A stretch of DNA of 64,000 bases from Burkholderiales bacterium (GTDB lineage: Bacteria > Pseudomonadota > Gammaproteobacteria > Burkholderiales > Burkholderiaceae_C), in assembly GCA_003963075.1 (NCBI GenBank), contig RXJV01000011.1:1-64000 (forward strand). The letters run 5' to 3'. Positions 29,253-37,864 of this stretch are shown piece by piece (position 1 is the first letter of the stretch; each line of letters starts with the position of its first letter). The translations under genes were made by a program, and so were the position numbers. Under the pieces are notes generated by a model that was not told the DNA's origin, did no database searches, and saw only the letters and a list, made by a program, of their open reading frames with translations.

Positions 29253-30331
29253 ACGGGCAACTCCTCGTGCATTGGCATCCTCGCCACCCCATAGCGGACC
29301 AGGTCGGTGCTGCGTCGCGCGTGGCGTTCACGGGCCATTTCCAGCGCAGCGAACGGCACCACACCCGAGGCGGCCACCGCCCAGGCCCGCGTGGGCAAGC
29401 CAGGGCCCGCCGCGTGCGCGTGCGCGAGGGCATCGCGCGTGGGTGAGCCAGGCCGTCGCTGGCCGGCCTCATGGCCCCAGATGGACCCCCACCCACCTTC
29501 ATGCGGTGTGAGGTTGGGGCCGTACCAGAGGTAAGGCGCGTCCGACAAAAAGGCCGCCCAGACGCTGTAAGAGGACACCGCGCAGACGAGCAGGTCACAA
29601 CGTGCCAGCGCGAGCAGGTCGGAGCAGTCCGAGTCGGGAATGTCGCCAGTGAACACGCTGCGGATGCCACGGGCCAAAAACTGCAGGCGATCCACCGGCG
29701 CATCGGACACGATCAAGAACTGAACGCGCCCCGCCATCTGCTCATGAATGCTGAGCGCCAGCTGCTGGTACCACTCGGGCGGCAGGCTGATGTTGAAGCG
29801 CCCCTGGTAAGCGCCGGGAGACACCGGCTCACCAAAGTCCCCCATTCGGACATGCAAGCCAACCACGGGCAGGGCCGGATCGATTCTTTGCCAGATTCGA
29901 ACCAGGTTCCCAGCAGCAAACCGACTCGCATGCAGGGTCGTGAATGCAAAATCGCGCGCCGCCTCGATGTGCCGCAGCCCTCCCCACATGCCATCGGTAG
30001 TGAGCACCCAGAACGGTCGCTCCGCCAGCCGATGGGCTGCCACGAAACGGCCCAGTGCCTGGACGGCGTCACCCCCACCATGCGCCAGGTAGTCCTCTTC
30101 TCCGAAGTGAACGCGCGGCAGGCTTGCGCACAAAGCACGGTGCCCAATCCAGTCGAGGCGCGAGGTGCCGAAGTGGCGCCAGTAGCGCCGGGCGTTCAGG
30201 CCGAACGAGGGCGGGAGACAGCGCGCACCACCGACCTGCGCAGCCAAAAACGCACGCGCCCACGGCACCAGCTCATTGCCCAGGCCGGCACCTCTGCCCG
30301 CCACTAGCGGTAGCGCAAAGCGGCCGATCAT
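29249..30331 (-). CDS. GT11-like (fucosyltransferase-type) protein, tentative
   Basis: A 360-residue protein. The N-terminus GRFALPLVAGRGAGLGNELVPWARAF resembles the G-x-GN-x(2-4)-P/F-A-x-A region of alpha-1,2-fucosyltransferases. VVGLHVRMGDFGEPV recalls their donor-site motif HxRxGD. FLIVSDAPVDRLQFLA matches the following FS(D)D motif region. YLWYGPNL and a Pro/Ala-rich C-terminal part complete it. Since gmd and fcl in the same transcript make GDP-L-fucose, a fucose-transferring role is attractive but unproven. ATG 30331 overlaps the wzx stop by 4 bases. Confidence 0.6.
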   Translation of the reverse strand: MIGRFALPLVAGRGAGLGNELVPWARAFLAAQVGGARCLPPSFGLNARRYWRHFGTSRLDWIGHRALCASLPRVHFGEEDYLAHGGGDAVQALGRFVAAHRLAERPFWVLTTDGMWGGLRHIEAARDFAFTTLHASRFAAGNLVRIWQRIDPALPVVGLHVRMGDFGEPVSPGAYQGRFNISLPPEWYQQLALSIHEQMAGRVQFLIVSDAPVDRLQFLARGIRSVFTGDIPDSDCSDLLALARCDLLVCAVSSYSVWAAFLSDAPYLWYGPNLTPHEGGWGSIWGHEAGQRRPGSPTRDALAHAHAAGPGLPTRAWAVAASGVVPFAALEMARERHARRSTDLVRYGVARMPMHEELPV

Positions 30332-31818
30332 GATGTGTGCAGACCAAGCATGCGGCACAGCATTGCCAGCGGCCGGGACTCCGCGGCGCGACCGACCAGC
30401 AACTCAGTCAGTTCGGGGCCAAACAACTGCCTTGGGAAGATCCTCAGCAGGCACACCGAAACGCCGACCACCAGCAGCCCACTGACCGCCAGGTGGACCA
30501 GCCCAGGCATCCATGGGCGACCCAGCAGGCAGATGGCCACGGCGAGTGTTGCGAGCATTGCGCCTCCGCGCATTGAGGCAAGCGCGGTGAAGACATTGAA
30601 CTTCAGCGCACGCGACAAAGCGGCCAGCATCCAGAGCGCCCGCAGGGCGTACACAAAGGGCACCACCCAGACGGCTTCGGCGAGCGGGCGGTCGGACCAA
30701 GCGAAAAAACAGGCAGCCAGCGCGGCCATGCCGAGCACTTGAGCCGTCACGTCGTGCCTGACGGCCTTGATCGACCAAAGCAAGGGACCGGTCACGGACA
30801 GCATGGCGTAGAACGGCAGGGAGGCACTGAAGGCCGCAAACAACGGGCCGGCATCACCCCAACGGTGGCCGTAGAGCAAAAACACGATGTCACTGGCGTG
30901 AACGGCCATCACGGCAAAGAGCGGCCAGCAGACCAGTGCGATGGCCGACAAGGTGGCCAGCAAGCGGTCGCGCAGGACTTCGGTTTCGTTTTGAACCCGC
31001 GACGCTGCAGCAAAAGCGACTGATTGCACCGAGCCGAGCAGAAAGGAAGCAGGAGCCCGCGACAAGGTGAACGCAGCGGTGTACGCCCCAAGCGCCGTGG
31101 TGCCCCAGAGCCGCGTGACCAGCAACCGGTCCAGGTTTTCGGTCGCCCAATTGCCGCAATTCGCCAGCGTGACGCTCAAGCCGAACTTCAAAAGCCCACG
31201 GTCGCCCCGCCATCGGGGACGCAGGGTGTGCCGGGTCATCGCATATCCCCCGAGCAGGGAAATCAAGCTGTGCGTTGCGAATGCACCCACCAGCGTCCAC
31301 GGGCCGCTGCCCGCTACCGCGAGCATCACGCCGACCACACCATAGGCAACGGCATAACCACCCAGTTGCAGCACCTGCAGCTTCTTGCCTTCAAGCTGGC
31401 GGCGCAGCAGGCTTGCCGGAATATTGGAGAGCGCCTGCAACGGGATGAGCAGACCGCTGGCAATGATCAGCGGCCGCAAGTCGGCGGCGCCGAGCCACTG
31501 GGCAATCGGCCCCGAAACCAGCACGACGGCGCCCCCCATGGCCAGCGAAACCGTCAGGACGAGGCCGAGTGCGAAACCGATGTCCTCGTCTTCCAGCTTC
31601 TCCTTCTGGACAAGCGCTGCGCCGCTCCCCCCCTCGGCGAGCATCCAACCCAACGCGAGGACGAAGAAGGCCGCATTGGCCTTACCGTAATCCTCAGGGC
31701 CGAGCAACCGGGCCAGCACCAATTGGACGAACAACTGCAGGAGCACGCGCGCAACCGCGCCAGCGTATGTCCAGGCCAGCGCGCTAACTGTCCGTTGGGC
31801 AAGGCTCTGGCTGTTCAT
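30328..31818 (-). CDS. Wzx-type lipopolysaccharide/EPS flippase
   Basis: A 496-residue polytopic protein of the MOP superfamily (polysaccharide synthesis type) with about 12-14 hydrophobic helices. It begins MNSQSLAQRTVSALAWTYAGA. The typical early motif is VLARLLGPEDYGKANAAF. It should flip the lipid-linked repeat unit from the cytoplasmic to the periplasmic side for polymerisation. ATG 31818 was chosen because the preceding in-frame codons read through the acyltransferase gene. ATGA overlaps link it to both neighbours. Confidence 0.9.
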   Translation of the reverse strand: MNSQSLAQRTVSALAWTYAGAVARVLLQLFVQLVLARLLGPEDYGKANAAFFVLALGWMLAEGGSGAALVQKEKLEDEDIGFALGLVLTVSLAMGGAVVLVSGPIAQWLGAADLRPLIIASGLLIPLQALSNIPASLLRRQLEGKKLQVLQLGGYAVAYGVVGVMLAVAGSGPWTLVGAFATHSLISLLGGYAMTRHTLRPRWRGDRGLLKFGLSVTLANCGNWATENLDRLLVTRLWGTTALGAYTAAFTLSRAPASFLLGSVQSVAFAAASRVQNETEVLRDRLLATLSAIALVCWPLFAVMAVHASDIVFLLYGHRWGDAGPLFAAFSASLPFYAMLSVTGPLLWSIKAVRHDVTAQVLGMAALAACFFAWSDRPLAEAVWVVPFVYALRALWMLAALSRALKFNVFTALASMRGGAMLATLAVAICLLGRPWMPGLVHLAVSGLLVVGVSVCLLRIFPRQLFGPELTELLVGRAAESRPLAMLCRMLGLHTS

Positions 31819-32897
31819 GCGAGCTTCCATCGAACAACCAGCGCACGGCCAAGCTGGGTGCCAGCATCCTCCAACCAAACTTTTGTGAATCGAGCAGCAG
31901 CGGCCGTGAGCGCAACGCAAGCGACGAAACAAAAGGGAAACAGGCCGCTTCGCTGGGCTTGAGGAATAGCCATCAAAAATAGGTTAAGCGCAGCAAAGTG
32001 GAATAAATAGATCGAATACGAATGCCGCCCGAGCCAGCCAATTACTTCAGAACCGAAGCCAGAGCGACGCAGCGCATAGGCCACTAGCCATGACACAACG
32101 GCAACAATCGCGATAAAACCAGAAAACAAGCCAAAAAACACTGTCGCCGCAGCAATCCACATCCACTCGGTCAGCTTGAATTCGCACTCGCGATCATAAA
32201 ATGCAAAAAGCAGCATCCCGGCAAGAAATACTGGCAACTGCTTGTTCAATCCATAAAGAAAATACTGATTAAGCACATGCGAATCAGCCCCACCTGAAAG
32301 ATCAACAATAAATAAAACCGCGGGGCGAAACAAAAAATAATCGGCTAGCACAGACGCAATGCAAGTTACCGAGAGCGCGACAGGCGATCTCCGCATGCCG
32401 AATAGCATCGGGAACACAAGGTAAAAAAGTGCTTCTGTCGCAATGGATCCACTGCCGGGGACACAGACACCAAAAGCGGTCGGCGAGAGCGCGCTAAGCA
32501 TTGCCGCATTGAGCAAAATCACCCACCCATCGAGGCTCTTGCTTGCAAAGTATGGAATATCAAAGATCAGAAACAACGAGTACAAAAACATGGCCGCCCA
32601 CATCGGGATTGCCAATCGACAAAATCGACGGACAATGAAAGCGATGAACGGTCGGCGTTCGGTGTGGCGCCTCGCCGCAAGCGTCATGCACATGGTGTAT
32701 GCACTGATGACGAAGAACAGCTGGACGCCAAACTGGCCCAACCCCAACCACCAGTCCAGCGGCCGCACATTCGTTGGAAACTGCTGCACCGTGTGTACAG
32801 CGATCACCCCCAACACCGCCAAGCCTCGGGCGATGTCGAGAAAGCGAAGCCGGTCAGCGTTGAGTTGTCCTGGATCGGCGAGCGACTGCGAGTTCAT
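31815..32897 (-). CDS. Acyltransferase family 3 membrane protein
   Basis: A 360-residue membrane protein of the AT3/OafA-NolL type. It has about 10 hydrophobic segments. The N-terminal signature is RLRFLDIARGLAVLGVIAVH, followed by FGVQLFFVISAYTMCM and RRFCRLAIPMW. Such enzymes O-acetylate or otherwise acylate sugars in EPS and O-antigens. The C-terminal segment LGRHSYSIYLFHF is also family-typical. The coding sequence is much less GC-rich than neighbours, with many A/T third bases, so it may have a separate origin. ATG 32897 overlaps the upstream glycosyltransferase stop. Confidence 0.88.
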   Translation of the reverse strand: MNSQSLADPGQLNADRLRFLDIARGLAVLGVIAVHTVQQFPTNVRPLDWWLGLGQFGVQLFFVISAYTMCMTLAARRHTERRPFIAFIVRRFCRLAIPMWAAMFLYSLFLIFDIPYFASKSLDGWVILLNAAMLSALSPTAFGVCVPGSGSIATEALFYLVFPMLFGMRRSPVALSVTCIASVLADYFLFRPAVLFIVDLSGGADSHVLNQYFLYGLNKQLPVFLAGMLLFAFYDRECEFKLTEWMWIAAATVFFGLFSGFIAIVAVVSWLVAYALRRSGFGSEVIGWLGRHSYSIYLFHFAALNLFLMAIPQAQRSGLFPFCFVACVALTAAAARFTKVWLEDAGTQLGRALVVRWKLA

Positions 32898-33886
32898 GGG
32901 TTGCGTGGTTGCAAGACGCTGGGCAAGGCCCGCCCAATGACCCTTTGCCACCCATGCGCCCGGACGTGAATCCTGACGAGCGTGACAAAGGAGACCAGCC
33001 GCATCAGGCCGACCGGAATCCAGCAGCGCGCTTCGGTGCGCACCCGGGCAAGTGCGGCCGAATCACCAAGGCAAGTCAAGGAGAGATCGGTTACAACGTA
33101 TTTCTGGAGTTCCTCGCGTGACATCGCGGAAACTTTTCGGAACTCTTGTTCATTCGTCGCGAAATGCTGATTGGGCTTTGAATCGACCCCACGCGCGTGA
33201 TCAAGGTGGATCAGATTGAAACCTGGAATGCGCAGCACGGGATATCCCAGAATATCAAAGCGCTTAATTAACTCGGTATCCTCCCACCCATAGGACACCA
33301 TCTTTTTGTTCAGCCCACCCTCAGCCAGAAAAATCTCACGCTGAATGATGCAGATACCGCCACCGAGAAAACGTGGAGTCGATTCGGGAATACTGCCAGC
33401 CAGCTCAAGGCGGCAAATCTGATCGTAGCCCGCGATCACTCCTTGCTCACCAAGGCGAGTGCGCAGTGAGCCTCGCACGTCGAGAAAGATATGATTGAAC
33501 GGAAGCGCGATTCGCCACCCCCGACGTTCCATTGCATGCAACGCAGCGGCAATGGCTTGCGGCGCGATCAGTACATCCGTGTCGTAAATGCAGATATAAC
33601 GACGATCGGTATCGCATGCTCCAGCATTGACAGCCTCTGCCTTTTTGAAACTACCCGCATTCAGCTGCAACAGATGTCTGACCTGCGGGTACATCGCCAA
33701 GACGTCTTGTATCTGGCTCGTCACATCCTGTTCAACTACGAGGATATCGGCATCAGGGCAGTTCCTCGTCAAGAAACCGAGCGTCGATTTCAGGTTCCAA
33801 TGCCTGTCAGGCCCGTCAACGCGCATCGGCACGACGAAAGCCACGCTGGCAAGCAAGGCAGCTTCAGCGATTTCGACCCGATGCAT
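32894..33886 (-). CDS. Glycosyltransferase with GT2 N-terminus and galactosyltransferase-type C-terminal domain
   Basis: A 330-residue GT-A enzyme. The core has SVAFVVPMRVDGPDRHWNLK and the DxD-type site YICIYDTDVLIAPQAI. Later comes FLGGGICIIQREIFLAEGGL, then KMVSYGWEDTELIKRFDILG. The W/G-x-ED arrangement is that of the Glyco_transf_7C (galactosyltransferase) domain, as in chondroitin synthase-like enzymes. ATG 33886 has a GAGGA ribosome-binding site about 8 bases upstream and lies 10 bases after fcl; longer starts would run into fcl. GC content is lower than in fcl/gmd. The substrate is unknown. Confidence 0.85.
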   Translation of the reverse strand: MHRVEIAEAALLASVAFVVPMRVDGPDRHWNLKSTLGFLTRNCPDADILVVEQDVTSQIQDVLAMYPQVRHLLQLNAGSFKKAEAVNAGACDTDRRYICIYDTDVLIAPQAIAAALHAMERRGWRIALPFNHIFLDVRGSLRTRLGEQGVIAGYDQICRLELAGSIPESTPRFLGGGICIIQREIFLAEGGLNKKMVSYGWEDTELIKRFDILGYPVLRIPGFNLIHLDHARGVDSKPNQHFATNEQEFRKVSAMSREELQKYVVTDLSLTCLGDSAALARVRTEARCWIPVGLMRLVSFVTLVRIHVRAHGWQRVIGRALPSVLQPRNP

Positions 33887-33896
33887 GGGCGATTCC

Positions 33897-34832
33897 TCAA
33901 GCTTCGGCAAACCTGGCTTTGAAGTCTGCATAGGCGAGTGCAACGCCATCACGCAGTCCGGTGTGTGCGCGCCAGCCACGGCTGGCCAGCAGGCTCACGT
34001 CCATCAGCTTGCGCGGGGTGCCGTCGGGCTTGGAGGTGTCGAACACCAGCTGGCCGGAGAAGCCCACCACCTCGCACACCAGCTCGGCGAGCTGGCGGAT
34101 GGTGACGTCTTCACCCACGCCGACGTTGACCAGCACATCCTCGGCGCCGGTTTCCATCAGGTGCACACAGGCGTCGGCCAGATCATCGACGTAGAGGAAC
34201 TCGCGCAGCGGCGTGCCGGTGCCCCAGACGACGAGTTCCGCGTCGCCGCGCTGCTTGGCCTCATGGGCCTTGCGGATCAGGGCCGGCAGCACATGGCTGT
34301 TGGCGAGGTCGTAGTTGTCGTTGGGCCCGTAGAGGTTGGTGGGCATGGCGCTGACGTACTGCCGGCCGTACTGGCGGTTGTAGCTTTCGCAGAGCTTGAT
34401 GCCGGCGATCTTGGCAATCGCATAGGGCTCGTTGGTGGGCTCCAGCGGGCCGGTGAGCAGGCTGTCTTCACGCAGCGGCTGGGGGGCGAGCTTGGGGTAG
34501 ATGCAGCTGGAGCCGAGGAACATCAGCCGCTGCACGCCGGCCACGTGGGCGCCGTGGATCAGGTTGGCCTCGATCATCAGGTTCTGATACAGGAACTCGG
34601 CGCGGTAGACGTTGTTGGCCTGGATGCCGCCGACCTTGGCTGCGGCAATGAAGAGGTAGTCGGGCTTGTTCGCCTGCAGCCAGTCATGCACAGCGCGCTG
34701 GTCGAGCAGGTCCAGCTCCTGGCGGCTGGCCGTGAGCACCTGGGTGTAGCCCCCGGCCTGCAGCCGCCGCACGAGTGCGGAGCCCACCATGCCGCGGTGG
34801 CCGGCGACGAAGATCTTGGCGTTCTTGTTCAT
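33897..34832 (-). CDS. fcl: GDP-L-fucose synthase
   Basis: A 311-residue bifunctional epimerase-reductase (GMER) that turns GDP-4-keto-6-deoxymannose into GDP-L-fucose with NADPH. Seen: the cofactor loop [18 protein letters not shown], the region [30 protein letters not shown], and the catalytic YAIAKIAG (YxxxK). The segment [12 protein letters not shown] is diagnostic for Fcl. It pairs with gmd upstream, from which it is separated by 271 bases of hairpin-rich sequence. Confidence 0.96.
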   Translation of the reverse strand: MNKNAKIFVAGHRGMVGSALVRRLQAGGYTQVLTASRQELDLLDQRAVHDWLQANKPDYLFIAAAKVGGIQANNVYRAEFLYQNLMIEANLIHGAHVAGVQRLMFLGSSCIYPKLAPQPLREDSLLTGPLEPTNEPYAIAKIAGIKLCESYNRQYGRQYVSAMPTNLYGPNDNYDLANSHVLPALIRKAHEAKQRGDAELVVWGTGTPLREFLYVDDLADACVHLMETGAEDVLVNVGVGEDVTIRQLAELVCEVVGFSGQLVFDTSKPDGTPRKLMDVSLLASRGWRAHTGLRDGVALAYADFKARFAEA

Positions 34833-35103
34833 GTTGAATATCCGTTACGACGCTTCGCCCGTTGCGTGGCTGGCGCGTTGCGGGCCGAGCGCCGGGCCGC
34901 CCCAAGCCGGCCCGCACCGGCGATGTGCATGCGGCCCGATGCCGCATGCATCGCCCTCCCCTGGGGGGCTGAGGCCGGACACAGCGCACCCAGTGGGCGC
35001 GCTGTGCCTGCCGAAGGGCTGCGGCGCAAGCCGCAGCGCGGTCTGCAAGACCGACTGGACATGCGCGCGTCCAGCGCTGCAGGGCCGGGCGAGGGGCTCA
35101 CAG
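34833..35103. repeat. Hairpin-rich intergenic segment between gmd and fcl
   Basis: This stretch contains no convincing gene but several GC-rich inverted repeats. These are a perfect 9-base-pair stem GCATGCGGC/GCCGCATGC with loop CCGAT (34927-34949) and an 8-base-pair stem CACAGCGC/GCGCTGTG (34980-35006) with an inner CCC/GGG pair. There is also an 8-base-pair stem GCTGCGGC/GCCGCAGC closed by a GCAA tetraloop (35018-35037). No T-run follows them. The pattern suggests a dispersed palindromic (REP-like) element or an mRNA-processing or stability element between the two co-oriented genes. Confidence 0.55.
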
Positions 35104-36219
35104 TCACTCGTTGTAGTCGTAAGCCTGGAAGCCCGCGAGCTTGACCAGGCTGTCGCGGCGAGCCGAGGTGTAGTCGGCCTCGACCATCTCGGCCACCAGC
35201 TCGCGCAGCGTGGTCTTGGGGGTCCAGCCCAGCTTTTCCTTGGCCTTGGTCGGGTCGCCCAGCAGGGTCTCGACTTCGGTGGGGCGGTAGTAGCGCGGGT
35301 CGACCTTGACGATGACATCGCCGACCTTGCACTTGGCCTTGTCGCCCTCGACCTTGGCCACGATGCCGACTTCCTGCTCGCCCTGGCCCTTGAACTCGAC
35401 GGTGATGCCGAGCTCGGCGGCCGCGAATTCGACGAACTGGCGCACGCTGTACTGCACGCCGGTGGCGATGACGAAGTCTTCGGCGTGGTCCTGCTGCAGC
35501 ATCAGCCACTGCATCTCGACGTAGTCGCGGGCGTGGCCCCAGTCGCGCAGCGCGCTGAGGTTGCCGAGGTAGAGGCAGTCCTGCAGGCCGAGCGCAATGC
35601 GGGCGATGGCCCGGGTGATCTTGCGGGTGACGAAGGTTTCGCCGCGCAGCGGGCTCTCGTGGTTGAACAGCACGCCGTTGCAGGCGTACATGCCGTAGGC
35701 CTCGCGGTAGTTGACCGTGATCCAGTAGGCGTAGAGCTTGGCCACCGCGTAGGGGCTGCGCGGGTAGAAGGGGGTGGTTTCCTTCTGGGGGATCTCCTGC
35801 ACCAGGCCGTAGAGCTCGGAGGTGCTGGCCTGGTAGAAGCGGGTCTTCTTCTGCAGGCCGAGGATGCGGATGGCTTCCAGCAGGCGCAGGGTGCCGATGC
35901 CGTCGGCATCGGCCGCGTACTCGGGCTGCTCGAAGCTCACGGCCACATGGCTCATGGCGCCGAGGTTGTAGATCTCGTCGGGCTGGGTTTCCTGGACGAT
36001 GCGGATCAGGTTGGTGGAGTCGGTCAGGTCACCGTAGTGCAGCTTGAAGCGCTGGTTGTCGACGTGGGGGTCCTGGTAGAGGTGGTCGACACGGTCGGTG
36101 TTGAACAGGCTGCTGCGGCGCTTGATGCCATGCACGGTGTAGCCCTTGCTCAGGAGCAACTCGGCGAGGTAGGCGCCGTCTTGGCCGGTGACGCCGGTGA
36201 TGAGGGCAGTCTTGGTCAT
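35104..36219 (-). CDS. gmd: GDP-mannose 4,6-dehydratase
   Basis: A 371-residue SDR enzyme that makes GDP-4-keto-6-deoxymannose from GDP-mannose, the step before Fcl. Seen: the NADP loop [71 protein letters not shown], and [20 protein letters not shown] with the YxxxK dyad. [13 protein letters not shown] and [17 protein letters not shown] are further Gmd marks. Its GDP-mannose would come from ManC in the plus-strand half. It lies 36 bases downstream of epsI. Confidence 0.97.
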   Translation of the reverse strand: MTKTALITGVTGQDGAYLAELLLSKGYTVHGIKRRSSLFNTDRVDHLYQDPHVDNQRFKLHYGDLTDSTNLIRIVQETQPDEIYNLGAMSHVAVSFEQPEYAADADGIGTLRLLEAIRILGLQKKTRFYQASTSELYGLVQEIPQKETTPFYPRSPYAVAKLYAYWITVNYREAYGMYACNGVLFNHESPLRGETFVTRKITRAIARIALGLQDCLYLGNLSALRDWGHARDYVEMQWLMLQQDHAEDFVIATGVQYSVRQFVEFAAAELGITVEFKGQGEQEVGIVAKVEGDKAKCKVGDVIVKVDPRYYRPTEVETLLGDPTKAKEKLGWTPKTTLRELVAEMVEADYTSARRDSLVKLAGFQAYDYNE

Positions 36220-36255
36220 GGAAAAAACAGGAAAGGTGAAGAAACGGTGACGCGC

Positions 36256-36960
36256 TCAGCGCGCGCTGACCGCGGAACCAAAGGCCAAGCTGCGGTGCTC
36301 TGGCTTCATGGCAGCATAGAGATCGTTGATGAATCTTGTCTGTAAGCGGTAGCCAGCTTCTGGATCCTGATCAATGGATGACACGCGCATCAGCAGGCCG
36401 TCGGCGATGAGGCCACGGAAGCCGTAACGCAGCTGCGCGTACTTCTGCTGTGGGCCGCTCACGGCGACATGCTCACCAACGACAAACCAAAAGGTGACTG
36501 GCTCGTGGCGCTGCCCAAGTTTGGCGAACATGTGCCGCACAGGCAGCTCCCCGTTCCCAACGGACAAGGTCGCGTCCTCGTTGGAGGCAATCTGGAAACC
36601 CTGCACCGGGTAGCAAACATCGGGCCGGTGGGCGCGGGTCGCATCGGTTTGATCCCCACCATAGGCCACCGACAGCATAATGCGCTCGCCATTGGGCCCG
36701 ATGTAGGTACGCGTCACGAGCTGGGCGTAAAGCAACTTGATCAGAGCGGCCTGGTCAGGCGACACAATGGTGACCGGAAGATTGGGGTCTTGCTTCCAGC
36801 CATTGAAGCTTTCCGGGAAAACCTGCTCCAGATCGACCTTAGGGCGAAGGTCAGCGAGGTGCTTGGTGGGCTTTGTGACCACGGCGAGAGCCGAGGCACT
36901 GAGCAGCAACACCGTCGCCAACAGCGCGCGCAGGCGCACGCCAGACGACCAGGCGTTCAT
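36256..36960 (-). CDS. epsI: EpsI family protein of the exosortase-B locus
   Basis: A 234-residue exported protein. An N-terminal hydrophobic segment (about residues 10-28) acts as signal or anchor. The soluble part contains FNGWKQDPN, VTRTYIGPNGERIMLSVAYG and the family mark AHRPDVCYPVQGF. EpsI proteins occur as separate genes or as C-terminal fusions with exosortases, and their activity is unknown. The start overlaps the xrtB stop by 4 bases, which fits a paired function with XrtB in the periplasm. Confidence 0.9.
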   Translation of the reverse strand: MNAWSSGVRLRALLATVLLLSASALAVVTKPTKHLADLRPKVDLEQVFPESFNGWKQDPNLPVTIVSPDQAALIKLLYAQLVTRTYIGPNGERIMLSVAYGGDQTDATRAHRPDVCYPVQGFQIASNEDATLSVGNGELPVRHMFAKLGQRHEPVTFWFVVGEHVAVSGPQQKYAQLRYGFRGLIADGLLMRVSSIDQDPEAGYRLQTRFINDLYAAMKPEHRSLAFGSAVSAR

Positions 36961-37850
36961 CGTTCAGCCCCTCGTTCGGACTTGAACACGAGGCCGAGAA
37001 CCCGGTCTGCCGCCAGCATGAACACCAGAGCCAGCATGAACAAGACCATGCCGGCAAAGCCGTGCACGAAGCCCTGCCCCGCAGCATCGCCGAAGTAATA
37101 GGTGACGAGCACAAGAATGATCACGCGGCCGACGTTCGCGACGAACGCAATGGGTACGAGCAGCAGAGCGAGAGTCACGTTGCGCGCCGCCGACGTGTAG
37201 CGCATCAGGTTCATGTAGAGCATGCCCAGCGCTTCGAGCGTGAACATTGAGTTCAAACCGGCACAGGCATCCGCCACCAACAGCTGGTATTGCCCGACCG
37301 TCAACATGACGCCCGACCGACCGACTGGAAACCCCATGTGATAGAGCAGGCCACTGGCAGCGAAGGAAACTGCCGTCTTCAAGGGGGCGGTGACCGCTGC
37401 CACAAGTGCCTCGGGCAAAGGCACCATGAAGATCATGAAGAAAAGCGGGAACCAAACCAGCCGCAAGCCGCGCCATCCTTTGAACAGCAGCGTCAACCCC
37501 GCCAGTACCCAGATTTGCGAACCAATCGAAAAAATCCAGATGTGCTGGGAGCGGCCAAATGCGTAGAGCAGCGCGCCAAAGCCCAGTATCAAAAGCCCGG
37601 AAACCGTGGCCGGACGGGCTTGCAGTTCTGCGAGTTGGTGCCGATGGTTAAAAAGCAGCCACAGAGACACTACAAAAATGATGGGGCCATGGCCCTGCTC
37701 GTCACTGAGCCACAGGCCCTGGAAGAGCTCGGTGTACTCCGGCACATAAACCACCAGCAGCGCCGACAGCACCATCAAGAAGGATGGCAGGTCGACGCTT
37801 GTGGGAAGCAGGGACAGACGACGCGTCTGCAGAACGGGCGCGGACATCAT
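36957..37850 (-). CDS. xrtB: Exosortase B
   Basis: A 297-residue integral membrane protein of the exosortase/archaeosortase family with about eight hydrophobic helices. The predicted transpeptidase residues are all present: Cys 196 in VADACAGLNSM, Arg 242 in NVGRVIILV and His 263 in GFVHGFAGMVLF. The early motif DEQGHGPIIFVVSLWL is typical of EpsH-type proteins. Exosortases are thought to process PEP-CTERM tails, and XrtB is the form linked to eps loci of the Methylobacillus methanolan type. ATG 37850 was used; GTG 37862 and ATG 37847 are possible. It sits between epsG and epsI in a compact run. Confidence 0.92.
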   Translation of the reverse strand: MMSAPVLQTRRLSLLPTSVDLPSFLMVLSALLVVYVPEYTELFQGLWLSDEQGHGPIIFVVSLWLLFNHRHQLAELQARPATVSGLLILGFGALLYAFGRSQHIWIFSIGSQIWVLAGLTLLFKGWRGLRLVWFPLFFMIFMVPLPEALVAAVTAPLKTAVSFAASGLLYHMGFPVGRSGVMLTVGQYQLLVADACAGLNSMFTLEALGMLYMNLMRYTSAARNVTLALLLVPIAFVANVGRVIILVLVTYYFGDAAGQGFVHGFAGMVLFMLALVFMLAADRVLGLVFKSERGAER

Positions 37851-37864
37851 CGCGGCGGCCACAC

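Noticed and set aside
31800-32897. Same first seven residues (MNSQSLA) in the flippase and the acyltransferase
   Set aside because: The codons differ at several positions and the similarity stops at once, so a recent duplication of the 5' ends is not supported.
34789-36345. Plus-strand open frame opposite gmd and the gmd-fcl spacer
   Set aside because: gmd is clear on the minus strand; this reading crosses the hairpin-rich spacer without any family match.
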